Positions 55,163 to 63,575 of a stretch of DNA of 64,000 bases are shown here, one piece after another. The stretch is from positions 496,001-560,000 of the forward strand of contig CAWGXG010000005.1 of assembly GCA_963826505.1 (NCBI GenBank), read 5' to 3'. The position numbers and the translations under genes were made by a program. The notes under the pieces were generated by a model. It searched no databases, was not told where the DNA came from, and saw only the letters and a program-made list of their open reading frames with translations. How positions within the stretch are numbered: the stretch's first letter is position 1; each line of letters opens with the position of its first letter. This DNA is from CAWGXG01 sp963826505 (GTDB lineage: Bacteria > Chloroflexota > Anaerolineae > Aggregatilineales > Aggregatilineaceae).

Positions 55163-56341
55163 CTACTCCCAGCGCACGCTGACGTTGAATCCGCGCTCGC
55201 GCACCTTGTCCATGAACACGCTCGCCGGTACGGCGCGCTCCATCGGCCAGACGCCGGGCGTCACCGTGCCCGACGCGAGAAACTCCGCCATGATGCCCGC
55301 ATGCCAGCCGGTGATGCGCTCCATCGCGGTGAAGCCTGTATCCTCGTCGTAATAATCCACCAGGTCGATGATCACGGCGCGCTCGCTTCCGTCCGCGCCC
55401 ATGCCGACACCCTTCGCGCGCATCACGCACACGTCCTTGATCACGGGGGCGGAAATGTGGGGTTCAAGCAGCGCGTGGAACACATCGCGCGGGACGACCC
55501 TCTGCCCGTTGATCTCAACCGGTTCCAGTTCGAACAGCCCAAGCTGCTGGAACGCCTTGAATTGCGCGAAGTGTCCCGGCCAGCGGCAGGTCTTGTTCTG
55601 ATAGGTGCGCAGTTTGCCTTCAAAGTTGTAGGGTGCCGTGCTGGTGCCTCCCGTCGTGATAAATGCTTCCAACTGCCCTACGCCTTCAAACGCAATCGGT
55701 TCCAGTTCCGCAAACGCGCCGAGCATCGTCAGCTTGCCCTCGCGCAGCACGGCGACCTGCCCGAAATATTCATTGGTCAGGCCGTTGATGTTGAAGGCGC
55801 ATTGGTAGTTCCAGGGCGGCACAGGCTGCTGCGGAATGCCACCGTCCCACAGATACACATCGCGCGGCGTCAGGCCCGCCTGTTCGAGGAGTTCGACCGC
55901 GTATGTGCCCATCGTGTTGTTCATGCCGGGACCCATGCCACAGTCTGGCACGATTCCGATTCCGGCAGCTTTTGCCTCGGAATCGCGTGCAAGCTGCTGC
56001 AACACCGTCGGCGTGTGGCCTCCATAGTCGACCATGCTGACCCGCGCTTGCAGAGCAGCTTCGGTCGCCGTCGGGATGAAGCCGAATGGTGTGCCGCACA
56101 AAAAAACATTCAGCCCTTGCAATGCCGCCGCCAGCGCCCCGACATCGCCTGCATCCACTTGTGCCCACGTGGCGGCTTCGCGCCCCACCAGGCGATTGAT
56201 GCGCGCGGCTGCCTGCTGCGCGACTGCGGCATCAACGTCGGTCAACAGCACACTCGCCCCGCCGCCGTGCTGGACCATATCATAGGCAGTCGCTACGCCC
56301 TGCCGCCCTGCGCCGACCACGCCATACTGAAACCCTGCCAT
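55163..56341 (-). CDS. Saccharopine dehydrogenase-like protein
   Basis: A 392-residue protein. GVVGAGRQGVATAYDMVQHG is an NAD(P)-binding GxGxxG motif; IVPDCGMGPGMNNTMG and the C-terminal half (ERITGWHAGIMAEFLASGTV) match the saccharopine-dehydrogenase/carboxynorspermidine-dehydrogenase group. AAAGGATTGATCGC precedes ATG 56341. Monocistronic. The substrate is an amino or keto acid pair that cannot be fixed from sequence. Confidence 0.85.
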   Translation of the reverse strand: MAGFQYGVVGAGRQGVATAYDMVQHGGGASVLLTDVDAAVAQQAAARINRLVGREAATWAQVDAGDVGALAAALQGLNVFLCGTPFGFIPTATEAALQARVSMVDYGGHTPTVLQQLARDSEAKAAGIGIVPDCGMGPGMNNTMGTYAVELLEQAGLTPRDVYLWDGGIPQQPVPPWNYQCAFNINGLTNEYFGQVAVLREGKLTMLGAFAELEPIAFEGVGQLEAFITTGGTSTAPYNFEGKLRTYQNKTCRWPGHFAQFKAFQQLGLFELEPVEINGQRVVPRDVFHALLEPHISAPVIKDVCVMRAKGVGMGADGSERAVIIDLVDYYDEDTGFTAMERITGWHAGIMAEFLASGTVTPGVWPMERAVPASVFMDKVRERGFNVSVRWE

Positions 56342-56489
56342 GCGATCAATCCTTTCATGCCGTTTGGGAACGCCCGAGGGCGTTGCAGTGCACTAGCGTC
56401 AATGAAAAAACGTTGACCCACTGTATTACAGCATCAGGCTGAGGGCCAATGCCGCCCAGTGGAGGTCCGTCAACGTCTGACCACGAAAA

Positions 56490-56518
56490 ACCCCGCAGGC
56501 GTAACGTACGTGCGGGGT
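56490..56518 (-). terminator. Rho-independent terminator of the ABC exporter gene
   Basis: Minus strand: ACCCCGCA pairs with TGCGGGGT (56518-56511 with 56497-56490), 13-base loop, followed by TTTTC. It lies about 36 bases after the exporter's stop at 56554. Confidence 0.87.
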
Positions 56519-56553
56519 ATATCCAGCAGTTCCATGATCGATTTGCGCGGTCC

Positions 56554-58305
56554 TTAAGCGGACAGATTCTGTAATTTGCGCTGCGCCGTGTACAGGCGGT
56601 TGTACAGGCCGCCCATGAACACAAGCTCCTGATGTGTGCCGATTTCGGCGATGTGTGTATCTTCCAGCACGATGATTTTATCGGCGTTGCGCACGGTCGA
56701 CAGCCGGTGCGCGATGATAATCGTCGTCCGGCCCTCCATCAAACGTTCCAGCGCTTCCTGGATCAGGATTTCCGTTTCCGTATCAACGGACGACGTCGCC
56801 TCGTCCAGGATCAAAATCGGCGCATCCTTCAACACGGCGCGCGCAATGGAGAGCCGCTGCTTCTGCCCGCCGGACAGCTTGACGCCGCGCTCGCCGATCA
56901 GCGTGTCGTAGCCGTCGGGCAGGTCGCGGATAAACTGGTGGGCATTGGCCACGCGCGCGGCGCGCACAATATCCGCCTCGGACGCCTCCGGGTTGCCAAA
57001 CTGAATATTCTCTCGCACGGTGCCGTGAAACAGGAAGACGTCTTGCAGCACAATGCTGATCTGTTGGCGCAGGCTTTCCAGCTCCAGGTGCCGCGTGTCG
57101 ACGCCATCCAGGCGCACGGTGCCCGCCACCGGGTCGTAAAAGCGCGGAATCAGGCTCACCAGTGTGGACTTGCCGACGCCTGTCGGGCCGACCAGGGCTA
57201 CCATCTCTCCGGCTTCGATCTCGACACGGATATGCTCCAACACCATGTCGCCCTGGCTGTAGCAGAAGCTCACATCCTCGAACGTGACCGCGCCACGCGC
57301 CCGCGATTCCAGCCGGATGGCGTCCGGTCGTTCCGCGATCTCCGGACTCTCCTGGAGTAGCTCGTCTACGCGATCCCCGGCAGCCAATGATTCTTGTATG
57401 CGCTCCCAGGCATCGCTTAACATGCGAATCGGTTGGTAGAGCATATCCAGGTACAGGAAGAAGGCCACCAGCTCGGGGACGGCCATCGCCCCGTCGTTGA
57501 CCAGCATCCCGCCGAAGTAGATCACGACCAGCGTCCCCAGCGACGAGGTGAAATCGACCAGCGGCTGGAAAATCGCCATCATTTTGAGCGCGTACAGCAG
57601 CGATCGGCGGTAGTTGTCGACGCCGACCGAGATACGCTGTGCTTCGGCGTCTTCACGCGTAAACGCTTTGATCTCGCGAATGCCGGAGATGTTGTCATTC
57701 AGCACGGCATTAAGCTGGCCGAGTTCCGCCTGGCGACGCCGGAAAGCCGGGCGAACTTTTTTCGCGTAGCCGCGCATAACGAGAATCACGAACGGCACCG
57801 GGATCAGGCTCAACAAGCCGAGCTTCCAGTTCATGAACACCAACATGACGCTGACGCCCACAAAGGTCAGCACGTTGACGATGATGTCTGGCACGGCATG
57901 CGCGATCAACATTTCGAACAGGTCAGTATCGTTGACGATACGGGACATCACCTGCCCCGTTTGTTTGTCCTCGTAAAAGCGCAGCGACAGCCGCTGCAAA
58001 TGCTGGTACAGGTGCTTGCGCATATCGGCCACCACGCCCCACCCCGCGATATGCGCCATGTAGCTGCGCAGGAATTGCAGCCCGCCTTTGGCGACCAGTG
58101 CCACTCCGGTCAGGATCGTCAGGCCCGTGAGATACTTCATTGTGTTGGAGTCCAACGACCGTTCGGTGACGGCGGCGATTAGCGATTTGATAATCCACGG
58201 AATGAGCAGTTGCACGCCGACCAGCAGCACCATGCTGATCACGGTGATCACGAGTTCCTTGGTGTAATTGCGAGCAAAATGAAAGACGAGCTTGAAAGCC
58301 TTCAT
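56554..58305 (-). CDS. ABC exporter, fused membrane and ATPase domains (MsbA/MDR type)
   Basis: A 583-residue half-transporter from ATG 58305 (AGAGGA upstream). Residues 1-310 hold about six membrane helices (LVITVISMVLLVGVQLLIPW, LGLLSLIPVPFVILVMRGYA). Residues about 340-580 are the ATPase: Walker A GPTGVGKSTLVSL, Q-loop, signature LSGGQKQRLSI, Walker B ILILDEATSSVDTET, and H-loop IIAHRLSTV. It likely works as a homodimer exporting lipids or drugs. It has its own terminator and no regulator nearby. Confidence 0.94.
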   Translation of the reverse strand: MKAFKLVFHFARNYTKELVITVISMVLLVGVQLLIPWIIKSLIAAVTERSLDSNTMKYLTGLTILTGVALVAKGGLQFLRSYMAHIAGWGVVADMRKHLYQHLQRLSLRFYEDKQTGQVMSRIVNDTDLFEMLIAHAVPDIIVNVLTFVGVSVMLVFMNWKLGLLSLIPVPFVILVMRGYAKKVRPAFRRRQAELGQLNAVLNDNISGIREIKAFTREDAEAQRISVGVDNYRRSLLYALKMMAIFQPLVDFTSSLGTLVVIYFGGMLVNDGAMAVPELVAFFLYLDMLYQPIRMLSDAWERIQESLAAGDRVDELLQESPEIAERPDAIRLESRARGAVTFEDVSFCYSQGDMVLEHIRVEIEAGEMVALVGPTGVGKSTLVSLIPRFYDPVAGTVRLDGVDTRHLELESLRQQISIVLQDVFLFHGTVRENIQFGNPEASEADIVRAARVANAHQFIRDLPDGYDTLIGERGVKLSGGQKQRLSIARAVLKDAPILILDEATSSVDTETEILIQEALERLMEGRTTIIIAHRLSTVRNADKIIVLEDTHIAEIGTHQELVFMGGLYNRLYTAQRKLQNLSA

Positions 58306-58651
58306 GCGGTCCTCTTGCCGGTACCCTCCAAAAAAATAGTTCGTGCGGTCGCCAGCGCCGCACCACCCCACAATTATACTCGACCCTCCCGATTGATCAG
58401 ATACTCGTTCTGGGAGAATTCAAGAGTTGCCGTCGAGTCGCAGAATGGATTGCGTTACGCTGTGTTTATCGGGGATCAGGCGGAGGGTGAGGCCAATATC
58501 TCACCATGTTTGCGAACCCACTGAGAACCCCTGAAACCTGGATCAGCGCGCTTGAAGACTGGAGCGGAATACAGGTTGCGATCACGTCGTGGGGACCCAC
58601 TGCCGACGACAAGCGATAGCGCGGGGAGCGCCACCGATCGCGCTAACTACC
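58306..58651. other. 346-base stretch, no feature recognised
   Basis: Between the ABC exporter start and the DinB gene stop, both minus-strand. It should contain the exporter's promoter, but no -35/-10 pair stands out. No gene, repeat or terminator is recognised. Confidence 0.45.
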
Positions 58652-59155
58652 TCAAGGCTGGGGATTTTCCTCAAGAAAACGTCGCAACGAGACATCGAAG
58701 TCGATGGTGTGTCCGAGCATGTGCAGCACGGCACACATCTCCGCGCGGTGCACCGTTCCGTGATTGCAGAGATGCAGCAGTAGTTCAAACACGCGGCGGG
58801 TTTGGGTTTGGCCTTTGGCGTTGATATACGTCACCGATTGCTGCAACTCCTGGTCGGAGAGGCCGTCCAGGAAAGCCTTCACGTCCTGTTCCAGGCGATC
58901 CCACGTTTCTCGGATTTCCCCACGATCTACCGTCTCGGTAGGCAGCAGCGCCACATCGGCGGCTCCCATCGCGCGGCTGAGCCACAGCCGGTCGGCCCGG
59001 ATGATATGGACCACTTCGTGCTGAATGCTCCCGATCGAGTAGCCGGGATCCTGAAGAAAGGTCGCATCATCCAGGGTGGCGATAGTCTGCCACAGTTGGC
59101 GATGTTCGCCGTAATTGTAGTCAGTCAGCGTTTTGAGCAGCGTTTTCACGGTCAC
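58652..59155 (-). CDS. DinB-family protein
   Basis: A 167-residue four-helix protein of the DinB/YfiT metal-binding superfamily. SIQHEVVHIIRADRLWL and HLCNHGTVHRAEM supply the usual metal-coordinating histidines. The start is a GTG at 59155 overlapping the permease stop (GTGA), so it is translated with the importer operon, an unusual partnership. Members include thiol-transferases and DNA-damage-induced proteins; its reaction is unknown. Confidence 0.88.
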   Translation of the reverse strand: MTVKTLLKTLTDYNYGEHRQLWQTIATLDDATFLQDPGYSIGSIQHEVVHIIRADRLWLSRAMGAADVALLPTETVDRGEIRETWDRLEQDVKAFLDGLSDQELQQSVTYINAKGQTQTRRVFELLLHLCNHGTVHRAEMCAVLHMLGHTIDFDVSLRRFLEENPQP

Positions 59156-60186
59156 CGCCAGGGCATTAACCGGCGCTCAAGCCATTGCAAGCCTTGCGTC
59201 AATACGATGCCGAGCGCCATCACGACGATCAAACCCGCATACATTTTGTCGGTTTCGAGCACTTGCCAGTGGTAATAAATAAGATGCCCGACGCCGATTT
59301 TCGCCCGCACAAATTCGATGGCCACCACCACGATCAACGCGGTACCCAGTGCCAGCCGCAGCCCGGAAAAGATGACGGGCATCGCGCCGGGCAAAATGAT
59401 ATGTCGGAACATCTGGTGCCAGTTGGCCCCATAATTCTTCCCGGCCTGCAAAAAGATCGGGTCGATGTCACGCACGCCGGTCATGGTATTGATAGCCACC
59501 AGGAAAAAAGCAGAGATGGCGATCACGGTCACTTTGGGCCCTTCCCCGAAGGGATTATCGAACAGCAGCATCACGATCGGGAAGATGGCGATTTTAGGCA
59601 GGACGTAGATCGCGGACAGCGTGGTATCCAGCATGGTGCGCACGGTTTCGTTGAGCCCCATGATCACGCCGATCACAATACCCGGGATGGCCCCCAGGAC
59701 AAAGCCCAACAAGACGCGCGTCAGGGTCGCCCACACCTGGCCCTCTTTGTACAACCCCCACACGCCGTCCCATCCATCGGAATGGTACTTATCCAGGATC
59801 AACCACGGACGCCCAATCAAGCTGGTTTTTTCGAAGCGATCGTAATCTACGGTCAGGTCCCACAGGGCGCGGGCGATCTTCGTGGGGGGCGGAAACCAGC
59901 GCGGGCTGAGAATCTTCGCGCCGACAATCAACTGCCAGCAAATCAGAAGCAAGACGGGAAAGCCCACAGCGAGGACCATATCGTAATGCGGTTTGTAACG
60001 TACAGGCACGCGTTTGCCGACCCGCTCGGCCAGCATCACAATCAACACGAAGTCCAGCAGCAAGCCGCCCCACCACCATGTATGCCACAGATCCAGGCCG
60101 AACCATACACCCGTGACGAGGATCAGCCCGGCGATCGAGATCAGTTCCGGGCGGATTTTGCTGTTGGGGTGTTGTCTCGACGTCAC
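59152..60186 (-). CDS. Nitrate/sulfonate/taurine-type ABC importer permease with N-terminal extension
   Basis: A 344-residue permease, about 80 residues longer than typical SsuC/TauC. The N-terminal part (residues 1-80) adds two hydrophobic segments (ELISIAGLILVTGVWFGLDL and WWWGGLLLDFVLIVMLAERV). The core has WATLTRVLLGFVLGAIPGIV and the EAA-loop AGKNYGANWHQMFRHIILPG. It follows ATPase 60202-60984 and overlaps the DinB gene. Cargo could be a sulfonate, nitrate or thiamine precursor. Confidence 0.9.
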   Translation of the reverse strand: MTSRQHPNSKIRPELISIAGLILVTGVWFGLDLWHTWWWGGLLLDFVLIVMLAERVGKRVPVRYKPHYDMVLAVGFPVLLLICWQLIVGAKILSPRWFPPPTKIARALWDLTVDYDRFEKTSLIGRPWLILDKYHSDGWDGVWGLYKEGQVWATLTRVLLGFVLGAIPGIVIGVIMGLNETVRTMLDTTLSAIYVLPKIAIFPIVMLLFDNPFGEGPKVTVIAISAFFLVAINTMTGVRDIDPIFLQAGKNYGANWHQMFRHIILPGAMPVIFSGLRLALGTALIVVVAIEFVRAKIGVGHLIYYHWQVLETDKMYAGLIVVMALGIVLTQGLQWLERRLMPWR

Positions 60187-60201
60187 AATGCCCCCTAACC
60201 C

Positions 60202-60984
60202 TCAACGTTGCTGCTGCATAGCACGATGGACTTCGTCCTTAAGCTCGCGCCAGATCGCGCCGTTAATCTCGGCGAACTCAGGCGTGCCGGTGGTTTCAAA
60301 CGTGCGCGGACGGGGTAGACCGATCCGGAATTCGGCTTTGAAGCTGCCTGGATGGGCCGTCATCAAGACAACGCGATCGCCCAGCAGCACGGCTTCTTCG
60401 ATGCTGTGCGTGATGTAGACCACGGTCTTGCGCGTGGTCTCCCAGATGCGCAGCAATTCTTCCTGCAATACCGCCCTAGTCTGGGCGTCCAGCGCGCCGA
60501 GCGGTTCATCCATCAGCAGCACTTCCGGATCATTCGCCAGCGCACGCGCGATCGATACTCGCTGTTTCATGCCGCCGCTGAGCTGTGAGGGATAGTACTC
60601 TGCGAACTTAAGCAATCCGACCCGCTCCAGCCAGTCGTAGGTGATGGCGTAGCGTTCTTTCTTGGGGATGCCGCGCATCTGCAAGCCAAAGGCCACGTTA
60701 TCGCGCACCGTCTTCCAAGGGAAGATCGCGTACTCTTGAAAGACGACGTTGTTCAGAGGTTTGCGGGGATCGTCGCCCGGCAAAATGCTGGCTTCACCGG
60801 CGCTTTGCTCGACCAAACCCGCGAGGATACGCAACAGGGTTGATTTGCCGCAACCCGAAGGTCCCACGATACACAAAAACTCGCCATCTTGCACATCAAT
60901 ACTGAAATCTTGAATGGCTGTTATTTGTCCATCGGCCGTAGGAAAAGTCTTAAAAAGATGACGTACAGATATTTTCGGCGTCAT
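60202..60984 (-). CDS. Nitrate/sulfonate/taurine-type ABC importer ATPase
   Basis: A 260-residue ATPase: Walker A GPSGCGKSTLLRI, Q-loop FQEYAIFPWKTVRDN, signature LSGGMKQRVSI, Walker B VLLMDEPLGALDAQT, and H-loop YITHSIEEAV. It is separated from the binding-protein gene by a strong hairpin and lies 15 bases upstream of the permease gene. Confidence 0.94.
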   Translation of the reverse strand: MTPKISVRHLFKTFPTADGQITAIQDFSIDVQDGEFLCIVGPSGCGKSTLLRILAGLVEQSAGEASILPGDDPRKPLNNVVFQEYAIFPWKTVRDNVAFGLQMRGIPKKERYAITYDWLERVGLLKFAEYYPSQLSGGMKQRVSIARALANDPEVLLMDEPLGALDAQTRAVLQEELLRIWETTRKTVVYITHSIEEAVLLGDRVVLMTAHPGSFKAEFRIGLPRPRTFETTGTPEFAEINGAIWRELKDEVHRAMQQQR

Positions 60985-60996
60985 GATAAAAGACCA

Positions 60997-61023
60997 GAGG
61001 GGTGATATGCTGTATCACCCCTC
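60997..61023 (-). repeat. Intergenic hairpin after binding-protein gene
   Basis: GAGGGGTGATA (60997-61007) pairs perfectly with TATCACCCCTC (61013-61023), an 11-bp stem and a 5-base loop, between the binding-protein stop (61047) and the ATPase start (60984). On the minus strand TGGTCTTTTATC follows, so partial termination is possible. Confidence 0.82.
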
Positions 61024-61046
61024 ACGACATGCGGCACTATTGCGAA

Positions 61047-62126
61047 TTATGGGACCTCGATATTCCCCAGACCACTATCCACCACGCCGAGCAATTCACG
61101 GGCTTTTTCCGTAAATGTTGTGTCGGTCACTTTCTCAATGTCGATCGGCGTATCGTAGTTAGTGCGTCCGTTCTCGCGGTGGGTCTTTTCTACATCCGCC
61201 AACCCGTCGAGCGGAATCACCATGTTGGGATCATAGATGACGGGCTGAGCATTGCGCATGGCTTCTTCCGTGGTGTCCATATAGGTCAGGTAGGCTTCGA
61301 GGTTTGCGTCTGACAGGTAGTCATCGCCCTGCATCAAGCGCGTGGCTTCCATCAGCGCGATCACGAAGCGCTGCGCAGCCTCAGGGTGATCGTTGACGAA
61401 TTTGCCCGATCCCACGAACGCGACCGTCATCAGGCCCGGCGTCAGATCTGATTCAAGCACCACGGCGGCCCCTGACTCGATCGCTTGATCGGCAAATGGC
61501 GCGCCCAAGAGCCCGGCATCGATGCTGCCGTTTTCGAAGGCGGCGGGCATATCGGCGTTGGCGATTTCCTGCAACTCAACGTCACGAATCGTCAGGCCGC
61601 CGCGTTCCAGGGCCTTGCTCGCCAGATATTCACCGCCGCTGCCCGGCCCGCCAGCGACACCAACCACGCGGCCCTCAAGATCGGCCACCGTCTTGATGTC
61701 GCCATTCTCCACCAGAGCGGCCCGCGCCAGGAACTTGGTGGGGCTGTTTTCGATGGGTTCGAGAGCACCCGGCGCAATAATGCGAATATCCAGGCCCTCG
61801 TTCCAGCCGTTCCACAGCGACGTCACGATCGCGATCCCGCCCACGTCGATCTGACCTTCGGTCAGGAACGCGATGGCTTCGGTCCCGGAGGCGACACGTT
61901 CGATGTCCACATCCAGACCATATTTATCAAAAATACCCCGGCTCTCGGCCACGTACATGGCGGCGAATTTCGAGATGGGGACGTAGGCCACGGTGACTTT
62001 TTCGGGAGGATCCAGCGGTTCAATGACGGGACCCGAATCGGGGCCTTGCGCTAAACTGCTCAGAGGCAAAGTCAGCAACAAGACTACTAGAAGCAAGAAT
62101 ATAAAGGATTTACGGGAATAATTCAT
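61047..62126 (-). CDS. NMT1/THI5-like ABC importer solute-binding protein
   Basis: A 359-residue secreted protein. Residues 1-25 are a signal peptide (RKSFIFLLLVVLLLTLPLSS). The mature part has KVTVAYVPISKFAAMYVAES and FLTEGQIDVGGIAIVTSLWN, typical of SsuA/TauA/NMT1 proteins, with VVGVAGGPGSGGEYLASKAL. GGAGGATAGAC precedes ATG 62126. First gene of an importer operon (binding protein, ATPase, permease, DinB). Promoter at 62177-62205. Confidence 0.92.
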   Translation of the reverse strand: MNYSRKSFIFLLLVVLLLTLPLSSLAQGPDSGPVIEPLDPPEKVTVAYVPISKFAAMYVAESRGIFDKYGLDVDIERVASGTEAIAFLTEGQIDVGGIAIVTSLWNGWNEGLDIRIIAPGALEPIENSPTKFLARAALVENGDIKTVADLEGRVVGVAGGPGSGGEYLASKALERGGLTIRDVELQEIANADMPAAFENGSIDAGLLGAPFADQAIESGAAVVLESDLTPGLMTVAFVGSGKFVNDHPEAAQRFVIALMEATRLMQGDDYLSDANLEAYLTYMDTTEEAMRNAQPVIYDPNMVIPLDGLADVEKTHRENGRTNYDTPIDIEKVTDTTFTEKARELLGVVDSGLGNIEVP

Positions 62127-62176
62127 GTCTATCCTCCAATAACCAATGTGCTTGACTTATCGGTGATAACAATTAA

Positions 62177-62205
62177 AGTGTAACGACTCCATCAATGAAA
62201 CTCAA
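62177..62205 (-). promoter_or_regulatory. Promoter of the NMT1-type importer operon
   Basis: Minus strand: -35 TTGAGT (62205-62200), 17-bp spacer, -10 TACACT (62182-62177), 51 bases upstream of the ATG. No operator-like symmetry is seen nearby. Confidence 0.6.
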
Positions 62206-62352
62206 GCGAATTCGTCGAATTGCACAACTCACCTCCGTGGAAACTCTATCGGAGAAGCACTCAGGCATCATCGGGTCACGGTGGTCGACCCTGAACACCT
62301 TATTGGGTTTGTGACAATCACGAATTCAGCGTACAATTCAATCGTCATGTCC

Positions 62353-62381
62353 TTGCATAAGCATGGCGGCTTGGCTAGACT
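62353..62381 (+). promoter_or_regulatory. Promoter of the phosphonate-type importer
   Basis: -35 TTGCAT (62353-62358), 17-bp spacer, -10 TAGACT (62376-62381). The leader to 62460 contains a small CGAGG/CCTCG stem and ends with AAGGAG nine bases before the ATG. No riboswitch or Pho box is recognised. Confidence 0.55.
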
Positions 62382-62460
62382 CCTTTCCGAGGGGAAATTT
62401 ACCTCGCAAGGGATGCAGGATGTTCCTCTGAGTACTAGTTCTTTTAAGGAGATATGACCT

Positions 62461-63492
62461 ATGCTCAAGAAGTATTTTGGGATGTTGTTGGTTGTCGTGA
62501 TGGCGCTCACTGCCATCGGCACGATCCCCATCGCCTCCGCGCAGGGATCACTGGGCAGCGCGGATAATCCCATCCAGGTGTACTTCGTCCCCTCGGGCGA
62601 AGCGCAAACCATCATCGACGGTGGCCAGCAGTTGGCCCAGTCCCTGGAAGAACTGACCGGTCTCAAGTTCGAGGTGTTTGTCCCGACGTCGTACGCGGCA
62701 ACGGTCGAAGCGATGTGCGCCGCCCCCGATTCGACGATGGGATTCATCCCCGCCGCCGGTTATGTCATCGCGAACCAGCGCTGCGGCGTTGAGGTGAGCG
62801 CGGCAGCGGTGCGCTTTGGTTGGGCCTACTACTGGGCGCAGTATATTGTCCGCCGCGACAGCGACATCTATGACTTCGGCGATCTGGAAGGCAAGACCTG
62901 GGGTTACGGCGATCCCGGTTCGACCTCGGGCTACATCGCCCCCGCCGTCGAGATGCAGGCGGCTGGCATCACCCCCGGCAAAGAAGTCCAGACCGGCGGC
63001 CACAACCAAACCGTGCTGGCCGTCTACAACGGCGAAGTCGATTTTGGCACCACCTACTACACTCCGCCCATCATGCCCGGCGCGCCCTGGAGCCTCAAGG
63101 ACGTCCCGGAACCCTTCGACCTGACGGTCGATGACAGCTACATTGGCGATGACGGCGAGCTGTACGTGGGCCAGGTCACAATCGAGGACGCGCGCCGCGC
63201 CGTACGCGAGACAGCCCCGGACGTGGTGAACAAGGTCCGCATTCTGGCCATCAGCGACCCCATCCCCAACGACACGCTCAGCTTCGGCCCGGACTTCCCG
63301 GCGGACCTCAAACAGCAGATCGTGGACGCCCTGTTCCAGCTTGCCCAGAATCCCGATGCCTGGAACCTGACGGCGCTCTCAACGGCCTATAGCTGGACAG
63401 GCATCGCCCCGGTCGAGGACTCGGCCTTCGACCCGGTGCGGCTCCAGTTCCAGATCCTTGGCCTGACGGAACAGGACATCTTCGGCGGCTAA
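62461..63492 (+). CDS. phnD: Phosphate/phosphite/phosphonate-type ABC importer solute-binding protein
   Basis: A 343-residue secreted protein. Residues 1-26 are a signal peptide (YFGMLLVVVMALTAIGTIPI then ASA). The mature part has PIQVYFVPSGEAQTIIDGGQ, LTGLKFEVFVPTSYAATVEA and DLEGKTWGYGDPGSTSGYI, the classic PhnD pattern with serine/threonine phosphate contacts. AAGGAG precedes ATG 62461. It is followed by a hairpin and then a PhnC-type ATPase. Many family members bind phosphite, phosphonates or other oxyanions, so the ligand is not certain. Confidence 0.9.
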   Translation: MLKKYFGMLLVVVMALTAIGTIPIASAQGSLGSADNPIQVYFVPSGEAQTIIDGGQQLAQSLEELTGLKFEVFVPTSYAATVEAMCAAPDSTMGFIPAAGYVIANQRCGVEVSAAAVRFGWAYYWAQYIVRRDSDIYDFGDLEGKTWGYGDPGSTSGYIAPAVEMQAAGITPGKEVQTGGHNQTVLAVYNGEVDFGTTYYTPPIMPGAPWSLKDVPEPFDLTVDDSYIGDDGELYVGQVTIEDARRAVRETAPDVVNKVRILAISDPIPNDTLSFGPDFPADLKQQIVDALFQLAQNPDAWNLTALSTAYSWTGIAPVEDSAFDPVRLQFQILGLTEQDIFGG

Positions 63493-63521
63493 GGCGCACA
63501 CAGATCAACAATGGATCGACC

Positions 63522-63550
63522 CGGGCAGAGTGAGGTAACTCCTCTGCCCG
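63522..63550 (+). repeat. Intergenic hairpin between PhnD and PhnC genes
   Basis: CGGGCAGAG (63522-63530) and CTCTGCCCG (63542-63550), a 9-bp stem with an 11-base loop, 30 bases after the PhnD stop. ATTGTTC follows. This is the fifth binding-protein-linked hairpin in the window. Confidence 0.8.
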
Positions 63551-63575
63551 ATTGTTCACTATAGCGGAGTTCTTA

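Noticed and set aside
54863..56416. 517-codon plus-strand open frame
   Set aside because: Antisense to the saccharopine-dehydrogenase-like gene; low-complexity composition, no ribosome site or motif.
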